DNA from: Corynebacterium yudongzhengii | GTDB taxonomy: Bacteria; Actinomycetota; Actinomycetes; Mycobacteriales; Mycobacteriaceae | Length of the DNA stretch: 64,000 bases | Direction: 5' to 3' | NCBI RefSeq assembly: GCF_003065405.1 | Contig: NZ_CP026947.1 | Coordinates: 372,001-436,000, forward strand | Shown here: positions 19,081 to 29,300 of the stretch, piece by piece | Layout of the letters: every line of letters begins with the position of its first letter | Position numbering within the stretch: position 1 is the first letter of the stretch | Position numbers and translations under genes: made by a program | Notes under the pieces: generated by a model | Seen by the model: the letters and a program-made list of their open reading frames with translations, nothing else | Told to the model about the DNA's origin: nothing | The model's database searches: none

Positions 19081-19400
19081 TCACGTAGGTCAACCCCACT
19101 TCACCTCCGCCAGTAGCCCAAGACACCGGTCCGGCAATTCTCTTCGGGCTGATCGCCAAGGCACGAGAAGCACTCAGGCAGGCGCATTCCGGCGAGAGCG
19201 ACTCCGCGCCGAACAGCATGGAATGGGGCGCATCGCCGTGCCCTCCGCGCCCAAGAAGAAAGCCCCCTCCCGTATTACTGACACGCGAACCGCCGAACAA
19301 CCCAGCCTCCACATCAGAGCTGCGTTGTAGCTAGGGCCCGGCCGCGGCTGGCTGCCCCACAGAACCGCGGCCAGACGACGGGCGTACACTCTCGTTTGAA

Positions 19401-19419
19401 TTAGGTAAGCCTTGCCTAA
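19401..19419. promoter_or_regulatory. DtxR iron box 1
   Basis: TTAGGTAAGCCTTGCCTAA matches the 19-bp DtxR/IdeR consensus TTAGGTTAGCCTAACCTAA at 17 of 19 positions and is almost perfectly palindromic. It lies 64 bases upstream of the flavin monooxygenase start and implies repression of that gene when iron is replete. Confidence 0.85.
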
Positions 19420-19482
19420 AAGTCCTAGCCCTCACGGGCTAAGGGCATGTCCTAAGAACCGACCGAGAGGATCCCGTCCAGC

Positions 19483-21042
19483 ATGGCCCCCGCCCAGCCC
19501 CATCCCAGGAACCCGCGCTCAGCTGCAGACTCGCCCAGCGAGGCCGCCGAGCAGGTCGATGTCCTTGTCGTCGGGGCAGGCCCGACCGGGCTGGTGCTCG
19601 CTGGGTTGTTAGCCGCCCGTGGGGTGCGCGTGCTCATCGCGGATGCTCGCAAAGAGCTCATTGGTTATCCCCGGGCGGTGGGCATCGACGACGATACGCT
19701 CCGCGTCATCCAAGAATTGGGCGTGATCGATGACCTCCGACCACACCTTTTGCCTGGCCACTACATGCGCGTGGTGGATCGCAAGGACCGGGTGCTCGCC
19801 ACATTCCACGCACAAGGAGAGCCGCTGGGATACTCCCGTAAAAACGCGTTCCACCAGGGGGCGCTCGACCGTATCCTGGCCAACTCGCTGGCCCAGCGAC
19901 CAGGCGTCGAGCTGCGCTTAGGGGCGCGTGTCGACGACGTACGTGACCACACAACCAGCGTGACCGCGCGGGTGGCGGGCGCGCTCGTCGAGACGCAGTG
20001 GGTGGTCGCGTGCGACGGTGGCCGCTCCGAGCTGAGGAAACAGCTGGGCATCGGGTTTCCGGGATCGACCGCCGCGACCCGGTGGCTCGTCGCCGATCTC
20101 GCCGAAGATCCCGTGGGCCGTCCGGGCGGCGTGCTCGGAGCAGACCCCGCGAGGCCTTATGTCTCGATCTGCTTGCCTCATGGCATGCGGCGTTTCGAAT
20201 TCCTTTTGCACGACGGAGAAGAGGTCAGCCGTTCGCTTGTGCAGAGGCTTATCGCCGAGCGCGTCGGTGTGCAGGTAGATAACGATGTCGTGCGGTACCG
20301 GGAATTTACCCACAACTCCCGGGTGGCTGAGCGTTTCCGCTCGGGCCGTATCCTCCTGGCCGGCGACGCGGCGCACCTCATGCCGGTGTGGCTGGGGCAG
20401 GGGATGAACTCCGGCATTCGGGATGCCGCCAACCTCGCCTGGAAGCTGGCCGGCGTCGTCCACGGCGACTACGGCCCCGACGTGTTGGACACCTATGACG
20501 CGGAGCGTCGGGACCATGTGAACGCCATGGTGGGCAGATCCCGTCAGGTGGGCGAGTTCGTGTCCATGGAAGGCGGGAAGGCCCGCCTGCGCGACGTGGC
20601 AGCGCGGGCGCTCGGTGCCATCCCTCCGATTCGCCGCGGCGTTGCCGATATGCGTTTCAAGCCCATGCCCAGGCTCGCCGGGCCTTTAGTGCTCGGGGAT
20701 TTGCCTGCCGGCACCATGCTTCCTCAACCGCTCGTGCGGGCACAGGGCCGCACGATGCTTCTCGACGAAGCCCTCCCCGCCGGATGGTCCATCCTCACTT
20801 GGGGAGCGGAGATTTCTGATGAATGGCCCACCCACAAAGTCGTTCCTTCCGGCTGTTTAGGGCCGGCACCGGCTGACAACCTCCTGGAGGACGACGGGAC
20901 CCTGCACCGCTTCTTTGACGAGCATCGCATTGGTGCGGCCATCATCCGCCCGGATCACTTCGTTGCGGCTGCCGGCCAGGTTGCCGAGGTCCCGGCGCTC
21001 GCCACGCGGCTGCGCAGCGGCCTTAGCGCTGGTCTTTCTTAG
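19483..21042 (+). CDS. FAD-dependent aromatic monooxygenase (PheA/TfdB/MhpA family)
   Basis: 519 residues of a class A flavoprotein hydroxylase. The dinucleotide-binding GAGPTG is at residues 31-36, the DG motif is in ACDGGRSELRK, and the GD motif that contacts FAD is in ILLAGDAAHLMP near residue 293, followed by GQGMNSGIRDAANLAWKL. A Rossmann C-terminal extension is present, as in MhpA. The N-terminal 23 residues precede the conserved strand. Such enzymes ortho- or para-hydroxylate phenolic acids. The DtxR box and the DHB-AMP ligase gene overlapping its 3' end (20 bases, convergent) tie it to siderophore metabolism. It might supply or modify the aryl cap (for example 3-hydroxybenzoate to 2,3-dihydroxybenzoate), but this is inference. 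Confidence 0.82.
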   Translation: MAPAQPHPRNPRSAADSPSEAAEQVDVLVVGAGPTGLVLAGLLAARGVRVLIADARKELIGYPRAVGIDDDTLRVIQELGVIDDLRPHLLPGHYMRVVDRKDRVLATFHAQGEPLGYSRKNAFHQGALDRILANSLAQRPGVELRLGARVDDVRDHTTSVTARVAGALVETQWVVACDGGRSELRKQLGIGFPGSTAATRWLVADLAEDPVGRPGGVLGADPARPYVSICLPHGMRRFEFLLHDGEEVSRSLVQRLIAERVGVQVDNDVVRYREFTHNSRVAERFRSGRILLAGDAAHLMPVWLGQGMNSGIRDAANLAWKLAGVVHGDYGPDVLDTYDAERRDHVNAMVGRSRQVGEFVSMEGGKARLRDVAARALGAIPPIRRGVADMRFKPMPRLAGPLVLGDLPAGTMLPQPLVRAQGRTMLLDEALPAGWSILTWGAEISDEWPTHKVVPSGCLGPAPADNLLEDDGTLHRFFDEHRIGAAIIRPDHFVAAAGQVAEVPALATRLRSGLSAGLS

Positions 21043-22633
21043 AGACTTTGCCCACCCCGGTGAGCGGGAACTCATCGCAGAGCTCCACGGTGTCAGGCAC
21101 GGCGAAGGATGCGAGCCCGCGGGAGCGGGCGTAGCGCTTCACTACCGTCGAGGTCAGGGAGGTATTCTCGGTGCCCGCCCGGGGGATGACATAGGCGCAG
21201 GTACGCTCTCCCCACACGTCATCGGGGATTCCCACGACGGAGACGTCGTGAATCTCGGGGTGCGAGAGGAGCGCGTTTTCGACAGCCTCCGGGGCGATTT
21301 TCTCGCCACCTCGGTTGATCTGGTCTTTGACTCGGCCGACGACGGTGATCGATCCGTCCGCCGCCTGCACCACGAGATCGCCCGTGCGGTAAAAGCCTTC
21401 CGCCGTGAAGCTGCGGTCATTGGCCTCAGGGTTCCGGTGATAGCGGCGGATGGTGTAGGGGCCTCGGGTCAGTAGCTCCCCCGGCTTTCCGGGCGGAACC
21501 GGAGAGCCTTCGGTGTCGACGACCCGGATCTCGTCGAAGGGCGACATCGGACGCCCCTGGGTTGTGATGATGGTGTCCTCCGGATCATCTAGCCGGGTGT
21601 AGTTGACCAGGCCTTCGGCCATGCCGAAGACCTGTTGCAGCCGGCATCCCAGCTCCGGGCGGATCCGACGCGCCACGTTTTCGGAGAGCTTCGCCCCGCC
21701 TACCCAGATGGTCTCTAAAGAGGATAGGTCGAAGCGGTCTCGCTCCGGATAGTTGAGCAGGCCCAGGAGAACGGGCGGAACGAAGGCTGCATGGGTGATG
21801 CGGTGGCGATCGATGAGAGGCGCCAGTGTGGTGGGGGAAGGATCCGGCGCGAAGACGAGGTGGGCACCCACCATGAGGGCGCCGAGGATGCCGGGAGAGC
21901 TCATCGTGAAGTTGTGTGCCGCCGGCAGCGCGACCAGCACTATCGAGTCGCCTTGAAGGTCGCAGAGCGTGAGCGACTGACGCACGGAATAGAGGTAGTC
22001 GTCGTGGGTCTTGGGAATCAGCTTGGGTGCCCCGGTGGTCCCTCCGGAGAGCTGCAGAAACGCCAGCTCGCTGGGCGGCACCTCGATCGGTTCGGGGTCG
22101 TTCTCGGTGGTGCCGAAGGGGTGGGCTGACCGCACGTCGACATCGAGCAGGGTGAGCTCTGGGGCTTTTTCGGCGAGCTGAGCAAGGACGCGGCGATGAT
22201 GGCGATCGCCTTTCGTCGGACCGAGGTGAAAACGCGCGGGGGCCTGGCGGTGGAAGTGGATGATGTCTCTGGCCCCGTGGGCGGGGAGCGTGAAGACGGG
22301 GATAGCCCCGATCCGCCAGATGCCGAAGATCGCTTCGAGGTAGGCGATGCAATTCGGCAGTTGCACGATGACAGCTTCGCCGCGGCCCACCCCGGCATCT
22401 TTGAGCCACTGGGCGGCCGCGGCCGCGCCCTGGTCAAGCTCCGCGTAGGTGACCGAGCGGTCGCGATCAGTTGCCGCTGGGCGGTGGGCGAAGCGGGATA
22501 CGCTGCGAGCGAGCATCGCCGTGTGGGTATCGCCTATCCATGCGCCCACGGCGCGGTAGTGCTCGGCGGCCTCGTCGGAAACTCCGGTCGCGGTGATCGA
22601 AGGGTCGGTGGCCGCGTCAACGGCGGTGAGCAT
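21023..22633 (-). CDS. dhbE: 2,3-dihydroxybenzoate-AMP ligase (DhbE/EntE family)
   Basis: 536 residues. This stand-alone aryl-acid adenylating enzyme activates the siderophore cap and loads it onto the aryl carrier protein encoded divergently. Visible blocks: QLSGGTTGAPKLIPKTHDDY (ATP loop), the aryl pocket HNFTMSSPG, VFGMAEGLVNYTRLDDP and the C-terminal GGEKIAPEAVE. The pocket SSPG, with Ser where salicylate-activating relatives tend to have Cys, favours 2,3-dihydroxybenzoate over salicylate. ATG 22633 behind GGAGGAAG is preferred to an in-frame TTG five codons upstream. Iron box 2 lies in the divergent promoter region. Confidence 0.9.
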   Translation of the reverse strand: MLTAVDAATDPSITATGVSDEAAEHYRAVGAWIGDTHTAMLARSVSRFAHRPAATDRDRSVTYAELDQGAAAAAQWLKDAGVGRGEAVIVQLPNCIAYLEAIFGIWRIGAIPVFTLPAHGARDIIHFHRQAPARFHLGPTKGDRHHRRVLAQLAEKAPELTLLDVDVRSAHPFGTTENDPEPIEVPPSELAFLQLSGGTTGAPKLIPKTHDDYLYSVRQSLTLCDLQGDSIVLVALPAAHNFTMSSPGILGALMVGAHLVFAPDPSPTTLAPLIDRHRITHAAFVPPVLLGLLNYPERDRFDLSSLETIWVGGAKLSENVARRIRPELGCRLQQVFGMAEGLVNYTRLDDPEDTIITTQGRPMSPFDEIRVVDTEGSPVPPGKPGELLTRGPYTIRRYHRNPEANDRSFTAEGFYRTGDLVVQAADGSITVVGRVKDQINRGGEKIAPEAVENALLSHPEIHDVSVVGIPDDVWGERTCAYVIPRAGTENTSLTSTVVKRYARSRGLASFAVPDTVELCDEFPLTGVGKVSKKDQR

Positions 22634-22662
22634 GGGTGCTTCCTCCAATCCTTTCGGCGTGA

Positions 22663-22681
22663 TAAGGTTAGCCTACGCTTA
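22663..22681. promoter_or_regulatory. DtxR iron box 2 (divergent promoter)
   Basis: TAAGGTTAGCCTACGCTTA matches the DtxR consensus at 15 of 19 positions, with a perfect left half core. It lies between the divergent dhbE and aryl-carrier genes, 30 bases from one start and 26 from the other, so a single bound dimer pair could repress both. Confidence 0.8.
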
Positions 22682-22706
22682 CTTCAGGAGTATGGGAGGT
22701 TGCGGC

Positions 22707-22928
22707 ATGGATGAGTTCATGGACGAGCTCAAAACCCACATCGCAGACCTCGTCGACGTCGCGCCCGAAGACATCGACGAGGAGGAAGAACTCATTGACC
22801 AAGGGCTGAATTCCCTACGCCTCGTCGAAGTGGTCACGTGGCTGCGCACCCAGGGCCACGACGTGGATTTCACGGACCTTGCCGAAGATACCTCGCTCGT
22901 CGCCTGGCACGAGATCCTCGCGGACTAG
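22707..22928 (+). CDS. Stand-alone aryl carrier protein
   Basis: 73 residues. The phosphopantetheine attachment serine is S36 in DQGLNSLRLVE, and the tail VAWHEILAD resembles the end of the EntB/DhbB aryl carrier domain. Here it is free-standing, without the isochorismatase half. It carries dihydroxybenzoate from DhbE to the first condensation domain of the NRPS. ATG 22707 follows GGGAGG at seven bases. It is the first gene of the iron-regulated operon running to the NRPS. Confidence 0.88.
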   Translation: MDEFMDELKTHIADLVDVAPEDIDEEEELIDQGLNSLRLVEVVTWLRTQGHDVDFTDLAEDTSLVAWHEILAD

Positions 22929-22981
22929 CCAGCCAAGGACCCTTACTTTTCACCACAGCCGATTTCACAAGGAGCGTCATC

Positions 22982-24739
22982 GTGCCTCGATCGTCCAGAA
23001 ACCAAGACATTCACCCGATGGCCATTAGGGAGCTGCGGGTGCGCTCGGTCACCGACCTCACCCCGGGGATGAGGCGCGTCGAATTCGAAGGCAAGCAGCT
23101 CGCCGGCCACACCCTCGATGGCACGTGGATGCCCCCGCTGGTCAGCACTGGTTTCGACGACGATGTCCGGATCATCTTCCCCGACCCGGCCACCGGCGAA
23201 CGCCCCTACCCGGCACCGCTGGGCGACGGCCGACTGAACTGGAATGCTGAAGTCAACAGCCTGTTTCGCACCTACACGGTGCGCAGCGTCGATAAAGAGG
23301 CCAACAGCATCACCGTGGACTTCGCGCGTCACCAGCTGGGGCTGGCCGAAGGGTGGGTTGAGAACGCCGCCCCGGGAGATCCTGTCTGGGTGGTCGGCCC
23401 GAAGAACTGCGGCTCGCTGCCCGTACACCGCGACTGGCTGCTGCTCGCCGGCGATGAGACCGCACTGCCGGCCATTGCCCGCGGACTCGAAGAGGTGCCC
23501 GCGGGCTTTAAGGTGCACGCGGTCATCGAGGTGCCCACCCGGGCCGACACCTACCCCTTGGCCACCGCGGGGGATGCGGACATCCGCTTCGTCGTGCGCG
23601 ACGAGGGCGGGGATTTCGTCTCCGCGGTGGAGGCCCTCGAGTTTCCTCCCGGCGAGGGTTTCGCCTGGGTGGCCGGCGAGGCGGGACGCATCAAGCCGCT
23701 GCGGCGCCTGCTCAAAGAACGCGGTATCGCCCACGAGGACCTCGATGTCACCGGCTATTGGCGCGCCACCGACGCCCGCCTCGACGAGGACGGCCGCGTG
23801 GTCGGCGGCGGCTATGACGCCCTCTTCCGCCTGCACGAACTCACCGACCTCGCTCCAGCTCTGGCCATCCGCGCAGGCGCACAGCTCGCGCTCTTTTCCC
23901 GCATCGACGCCGGGGAGAACAACCTCCACCGGCTGGCCCGTTCGACCGGCGTCGCCGAGGAGCGTCTCCTGCGCCTCGTGCGCTACCTCGCCGCGCTCGA
24001 CCTGGTGACCCTCACCGAGAACGAGGCCCGAGTCGAGGTGGGGCTCACCGCCCTCGGCCAAGAACTCGCCAACCCGGAATCGCACGTGGCGGGAAGCCTC
24101 GTGGGGCCAGCTGCCCTGCGTGATCTGGCATTTCTGCAGCTGGAGTCGGCGCTGCGCGGTAACGCGCCGGTCCCGCTGGGCGAGGAAAAGCGCCCCTTCC
24201 GGGAGATCCTGGGCAATGATCGCCTCGCGCTTGCCGAGGACGCCCAGGCACAGTGGACCGCCCCGGCTGTGGCGGTCAGCGAGGACTTCGCGGCGCGACC
24301 CGTACTGGTCGTCGGACCAGGTAGCGGGGTGTATGCCGAAGAGCTTCGTCGACGTCATCCGGACTCCACGGTGACCGCGGGTGCGCGCGACGGGCGCCGA
24401 TCCTCCACGGCGGAAGGCAGCGCCCCGAGCACAGACACGGCCGTTGCGATCGACCCCTTCGCGTGGGGATCCGCCAGTGAGATCCCCGCCCGCCTGGCTG
24501 AGCTCGAGGTCGAGGAGATCCACGTGGTGACCTCGCTGCTTCCTTTAACCGGCGGCGATGAGCACGATTATGAAAACGATCTCATGCGCATGTGCCTTAT
24601 GGATACGGCGATCCCCTCGGCCCGGCAACTCGCCCGAGCACTTGCCGACGCCGGCTTCGTGGTCCGAGGCGAACGCGCCGTCGGGTGGGGCACGCACGTG
24701 GTTACTGCCGAAAGGAGCAAGGAAGAAACCACCCGATGA
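22982..24739 (+). CDS. Siderophore-interacting protein fused to a methyltransferase-like domain
   Basis: 585 residues. The first 280 or so are a SIP/ViuB-type flavin reductase: FRTYTVRSVD (FAD-binding RxYT), LLLAGDETALPAIARGLE, FAWVAGEAGRIKPLRRLL and the terminal GYWRATDARLDEDG. Such enzymes reduce ferric siderophores in the cytoplasm. Fused to this is a segment resembling the dimerisation winged helix of O-methyltransferases (AGAQLALFSRIDAGENNLHRLARSTGVAEERLLRLVRYL, written in parts) and a Rossmann-like stretch around LVVGPGSGVY. The SAM-binding motif looks eroded. The end overlaps the next start (ATGA). GTG 22982 is chosen because of AAGGAG seven bases upstream. The function of the second half is unknown. 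Confidence 0.8.
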   Translation: MPRSSRNQDIHPMAIRELRVRSVTDLTPGMRRVEFEGKQLAGHTLDGTWMPPLVSTGFDDDVRIIFPDPATGERPYPAPLGDGRLNWNAEVNSLFRTYTVRSVDKEANSITVDFARHQLGLAEGWVENAAPGDPVWVVGPKNCGSLPVHRDWLLLAGDETALPAIARGLEEVPAGFKVHAVIEVPTRADTYPLATAGDADIRFVVRDEGGDFVSAVEALEFPPGEGFAWVAGEAGRIKPLRRLLKERGIAHEDLDVTGYWRATDARLDEDGRVVGGGYDALFRLHELTDLAPALAIRAGAQLALFSRIDAGENNLHRLARSTGVAEERLLRLVRYLAALDLVTLTENEARVEVGLTALGQELANPESHVAGSLVGPAALRDLAFLQLESALRGNAPVPLGEEKRPFREILGNDRLALAEDAQAQWTAPAVAVSEDFAARPVLVVGPGSGVYAEELRRRHPDSTVTAGARDGRRSSTAEGSAPSTDTAVAIDPFAWGSASEIPARLAELEVEEIHVVTSLLPLTGGDEHDYENDLMRMCLMDTAIPSARQLARALADAGFVVRGERAVGWGTHVVTAERSKEETTR

Positions 24740-26331
24740 GCCAGGCACACGAGACATGGTCGACGGATACCGTCACAGGTCTTTTGGACTCGGTCTTCGC
24801 CGACGTTGGTCGCTCAGCAGCAGATCCCGAGCGCCTCGCGGTTGTCGATGCCGGGGGTCAGGGCGACCTGACCTATAGGCAGCTGGCCCAGCTCAGCGGT
24901 GCACTCGCCCGCCGGCTTATTGCCGCCGGCACCGCTGCGGGCGACCGCATCGTCGTCATCGGCGAGCGCTCTGTCGCGCAAGTGGTGGCGGCAGTCGCGG
25001 TGATCCGCGCCGGGGCCAGCTTCGTCCCCGTTGATGCCGAGGCGCCGGCAGCACGCATCCGCGCAGTTCTTCACGATGCCGCCCCGCGGATCGTCCTCAC
25101 CACCAGTAGCAAGGCGCACGTTCCTGCCGGTGATCCGCACCCGCTCTGGTTGGACCTCGACGCCCAGGTCTTGCAGGAGCTGCGCCAGGAAGGGAAGCGG
25201 GAAAGCGGCGCTGTTTTGCCCGCGCGAAAGGTCACGCCGGAGGAACCGGTCTACCTCATCTTCACCTCGGGAACGACAGGCCGGCCCAAAGGTGCCATCA
25301 ACCTCCACCGTGGGGTGGCCACCCACCTGCGGTGGATGGCCGACACCTTCGGAGGAGCCGACCAAGTAGTCCTGTGGAAAGCACCGATCGGTTTCGATGT
25401 CGCTGTCGCGGAGATCCTTAACCCCTTATGTGCTGGAGGAACCGTGATCGTTCCCCCGCGCGGGTGGTGGCCCGGAGACGTCGAGGAGATGGCTCATCTC
25501 ATACGCGATCACAAGGTGACGGTCCTGTCCATGGTGCCCGGGATGCTGCGCGCGCTCCTCAACGCTTTCGACAGCCATGAGGACACAGCGCTGGCCCATC
25601 TGCTCCTCGGCGGCGAAGCGGTCCCCAGCGATCTCGCGCGGCGAGCAGGTGAGCTAGTGGGCTGTCGAGTATGGGGGCTCTACGGGCCTTCCGAGGCGGC
25701 AATGGACGTATTGGCCGTCGAGTACACCGACGCCCTCGAGGCGACGCTTGAGTCCCGCTCACCAGAACCCGGCCTGCAGGCGCCCCTTTTGGGATGGCCC
25801 CAACCGCAGGTCGAGGCGTTCATCGTCGGTCCTGACGGCGAGAAAGCCACAGACGGTGACATCGGGGAGCTGGTCCTCGGCGGGCCTCAGGTCGGCGCCG
25901 GCTATATCGGGCGGCCTGATCTCACCGACGCCGCATTTTCCTCCGCCCCTAGCGGCGGTCGGCGCTACCGCACCGGTGATTTGGCCCGGCGTGATCCCGC
26001 GACGGGGCTCTTCGAATACCACGGACGCCTCGACGAACAGGTCAAGATCCGCGGCAACCGCGTCGAGCTCGGTGAGGTCGACCAGGCACTGCGCCAAACC
26101 CCCGGGGTCCACGACGCCGCCGCACAGGTCATAGGCGACGGATTGATCGGCTTCATCGTGGCTGAGGGAGAACCTTCGACCGATAGCGGATGGGAGTACA
26201 AGGTGCGTCGTCACGCGGCCTTACTCCTGCCTGCCTATGCCGTGCCGGATCGCGTCGTGCTTATCGACGAGCTACCCGTCACCACCAACGGCAAGCTCGA
26301 CCGCGCGGCGCTGAGCGCCGAATCGCCGTGA
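24736..26331 (+). CDS. Stand-alone NRPS adenylation protein
   Basis: 531 residues comprising an amino-acid adenylation domain with no condensation or carrier domain. Core motifs: A3 LIFTSGTTGRPKG, A5 GLYGPSEAAMD, A7 YRTGDLARRD, A8 GRLDEQVKIRGNRVELGEVD, A10 NGKLDR. Reading the GrsA-aligned pocket positions by hand gives D-V-A-S-L-G-L-M-D-K, which shares six positions with a common serine code and five with a hydroxyornithine code as I remember them. It probably charges in trans the second carrier domain of the NRPS encoded next, which lacks its own A domain. It overlaps the upstream stop by four bases. Confidence 0.85.
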   Translation: MSQAHETWSTDTVTGLLDSVFADVGRSAADPERLAVVDAGGQGDLTYRQLAQLSGALARRLIAAGTAAGDRIVVIGERSVAQVVAAVAVIRAGASFVPVDAEAPAARIRAVLHDAAPRIVLTTSSKAHVPAGDPHPLWLDLDAQVLQELRQEGKRESGAVLPARKVTPEEPVYLIFTSGTTGRPKGAINLHRGVATHLRWMADTFGGADQVVLWKAPIGFDVAVAEILNPLCAGGTVIVPPRGWWPGDVEEMAHLIRDHKVTVLSMVPGMLRALLNAFDSHEDTALAHLLLGGEAVPSDLARRAGELVGCRVWGLYGPSEAAMDVLAVEYTDALEATLESRSPEPGLQAPLLGWPQPQVEAFIVGPDGEKATDGDIGELVLGGPQVGAGYIGRPDLTDAAFSSAPSGGRRYRTGDLARRDPATGLFEYHGRLDEQVKIRGNRVELGEVDQALRQTPGVHDAAAQVIGDGLIGFIVAEGEPSTDSGWEYKVRRHAALLLPAYAVPDRVVLIDELPVTTNGKLDRAALSAESP

Positions 26332-26398
26332 TGCGCGGCCTCGAGCCGCACCTGCCTGCTAACCACTGCACCCCGACTCCCCGGGAGGATTCTCACCG

Positions 26399-29300
26399 AT
26401 GCCGACATCCGACTCCACCGACCCCACGGCCGAGACGCTGCCGCTGACCTCTGCCCAGCGCGGCGTGTACGACGCCGTGCGGCTCGATCCCACCTCGTCC
26501 CATTATGTCGTGGGGGAGGTCCTCGAGCTCCACGGCACGGTGGACGTGGCGACGCTCACGCAGGCGATCACCGCCACGCACCGCGAGGCGGAGACCCTCC
26601 GGCTCAGGATCGCGGCCACCGGCGATGAACCCCGCCAGCGCGTCGCCCCAGAAGTAGCCCCGGTGGAAGTGCGCGATCTGCGCGCCACGCGCCACCCCAA
26701 GGTGCTGGCGGAAGCATTAGTCGACGCCGCGAAAACCGAGCTGGCCGAGCAGATCCAGCGCGCCGGGCTCGTCGAGGTGCCGCTGTGCCTCTACCGCGTC
26801 CTCGTTTTAAGCCCCGAAGAAACGTGGGTGATCCAGCTTTATCACCACCTCATCGTCGACGGGTACTCGGCGGCGCTGTTAAGCCGCCGCATCGCGGCCC
26901 ACTATCGGGCGCTTCTCAGTGGCCACGAACCCAAGCCCTACCGCGGGGCGCCTCTATCCCAGCTGGTGGCCGACGACCGCGCGTACCTCGCCTCGCGCGA
27001 GCTCCGCGAAGACCGTGAGTATTTCCGCGGGCTGGCGGGCTCCCTGCCCGATCTGAAGGAACGAGAAAAGCTGAACGCAGCAACCGGTTCCGCGCCGGGT
27101 TCGGGCCGCACCCTGACCACCACCGTACGATTGCCCCGCACCGCGAGGGAGGAGCTCGATGCCGCCGCGCGCGAACTCGGCACCACGTGGGTGACCGCGG
27201 TGACCGCGCTGTGGGCCGCGTTCGTGTGGCAGGACACGGGCCGTCGCCCAGAACCGCTGGTACTGGCCATCCCGATGATGGCGCGGCGTACCCGCGCGTG
27301 GCGAGCCACTCCCGCGATGGGAGTCAACGTCCTGCCCCTGGCGGTGGTGGTCACTCAGAGCGCCACGCTCGCTGAACTGATCCGCGAGACGGACCGGAAG
27401 TTCCGCGAGCTTGCTGAACACCAGTGCTATCGCGGGGAGTGGTTGCCCCAAGACCTAGACATCCCCGGAGCCGGCGCGCTGCTGCACGGGGCGGGGGTCA
27501 ACGCGAAAGTCTTCGATGTGCATCTTGATTTCGGAGAAGCGCAGGGCGCATTGCGTAACGTCGCGGGAGGGCCGCCGGAGGACTACGGGCTCGTCGTCAC
27601 GCCGACCGCCGAGGGCGGCGCGGATCTCGGCCTCGAGACCGATCCCGCACGCGTATCCGGGGAGAAGGCACGCCAGCTCCTCGAAGAGTTCAGCGCTCTT
27701 GTGCATCTGGCCCCGACGCGCTTGAGCGCCCCGCTCGGCGAGGTGTGCGGGCCGGATGCCGTGGAGGAGACGGCGCTTATCGACGCCCGCAGGGCACTCA
27801 CTCCGCAGGAAAAACCGCAGCCTTTGCGCACTCTGATCGAAAAACTCGCCGGGCAGAAGACCTGCCTGATCACCGATGACGAGACCCTCAGCGCCGATGA
27901 GCTGCGCCGCAGAGTACTGGAGCTATCGCGTAGGCTGCCACGAGGCAACGTCATTGGCATTGACTTAGACCGCGGAACGGAACTCGTGGTCACCGTGTTG
28001 GCGGCCCTGCACGCCGGGGTGGCGTTTACCTGCCTCGATCCTCAAGCCCCGGCACGGCGGCAGCGAGACATCCTCGCACGGGTGGGAGCCCACTGGGTGG
28101 CCGGCCGAGATCCGCTGCCGGTGCCCAGGCCTGAAGCTCAGAATGCGCAGACCGGCGAGCCTACTTCAGAAGATCTCGCTTATGTGCTTTTCACCTCGGG
28201 GAGCACGGGGGAACCTAAAGGTGTCGAGGTCACCCGCGGCAACCTCGAGGCGCTGCTCGCCGGCCACCTGGCGGGGCTTTATCGCCGTCAGCGCGGCCTC
28301 GTCGCGCACACCGCGGCGTTCACCTTCGACGCCGCGCTCGATCAGCTGTTGTGGCTGCTGGCCGGGCATTGCGTGCGCCTGTACTCCGAGGACATCCTCG
28401 ACGACCCCGCAGAGATGGTGGCGAGGTTAGATGCAGAGGGAATAACCGTCATGGATTCCACGCCCTCGCTGATGGGCGCCCTGATCGGCGCGGGGCTACT
28501 CGAGCTTCCCGCTCTCAGGTTGGTGGTCGTGGGAGGCGAGGCCCTTCCGCAGGCATTGTGGGATCAGCTTGCCCACACACGCGTCGCTGCGATCAACGTC
28601 TATGGCCCCACCGAGTGTTGCATTGACGCGCTCACCGCCGACGTCGTGCCGGGGGCAGCCGTGATTGGCCGCCCGGTGGCGGGGATGCGGGCGTACGCGC
28701 TGAGTGAGGGTAAAACGCTTGCCGGACCTGGTGAAAAGGCGCGGCTCTACCTCGCCGGGCCCCAAGTCGCCCGCGGCTACCTCGATGACGAGGAGCGCAC
28801 CCGAGAGGCGTTCATCACCACCACGGTGGATCCACGCCGAGGACCGGAGCGCCTGTACGATACCGGCGATCTGGTGCGCTGGCTTCCCCAACGAGGTTAT
28901 GAATTCTTGGGCCGGGTCGATGACCAGTTAGAGGTCAACGGTCGGCGCATCGAACCCGGAGAAATCGAAAGCGCGCTTGTAGCCGCCCCGGGGGTTATGG
29001 CTGCGGCCGTCGTGGTCCGCGGGCGTGCTGGCCTGGTCGGATGCGTGGTGCCGGAGGCCGGCGCCGAGCTTTCGGAGGAAAGCGTGCGCGCCGAGGCCGC
29101 CCGCCGCCTGCCGGCGGGGCTGGTGCCGGGGCGGATCCGGCTCGTCGATACGCTGCCCGTGACCACCTCCGGGAAGGTTGATCGCGCGCGGCTGCGCGCC
29201 GACATGGATGCGGAGCACGCCGGCGAGGACTCCCACGGCGAAGCTGATGCCACGGTGGGTGCGCTACTGGAGAGCTGCCAGGAAACCATCGGCATCCCCA

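Larger units (their letters stand above)
17979..19482. other. 1.5-kb gene-free region holding a repeat array and an iron box
   Basis: 17979-18313 shows short direct repeats (CTTCTCCGGTAAG / CTTCTCCAGTAAG near 18110-18140) but no gene. 18314-19080 is the palindrome-centred repeat array. In 19081-19400 I see no convincing gene; open frames there lack ribosome binding sites and resemble nothing. 19401-19419 is a DtxR box serving the next gene. Confidence 0.6.

Noticed and set aside
18374..19312. Repetitive protein-coding genes on the minus strand of the repeat array
   Set aside because: Unit lengths are not multiples of three, so frames switch between units, there are no ribosome binding sites, and the translated repeats are by-products of the DNA repeats.
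21023..22633. Salicylate-AMP ligase (MbtA/YbtE type) as the function of the aryl ligase
   Set aside because: The aryl pocket reads HNFTMSSPG, with Ser at the position where salicylate enzymes tend to carry Cys, so dihydroxybenzoate is favoured; not excluded without assay.
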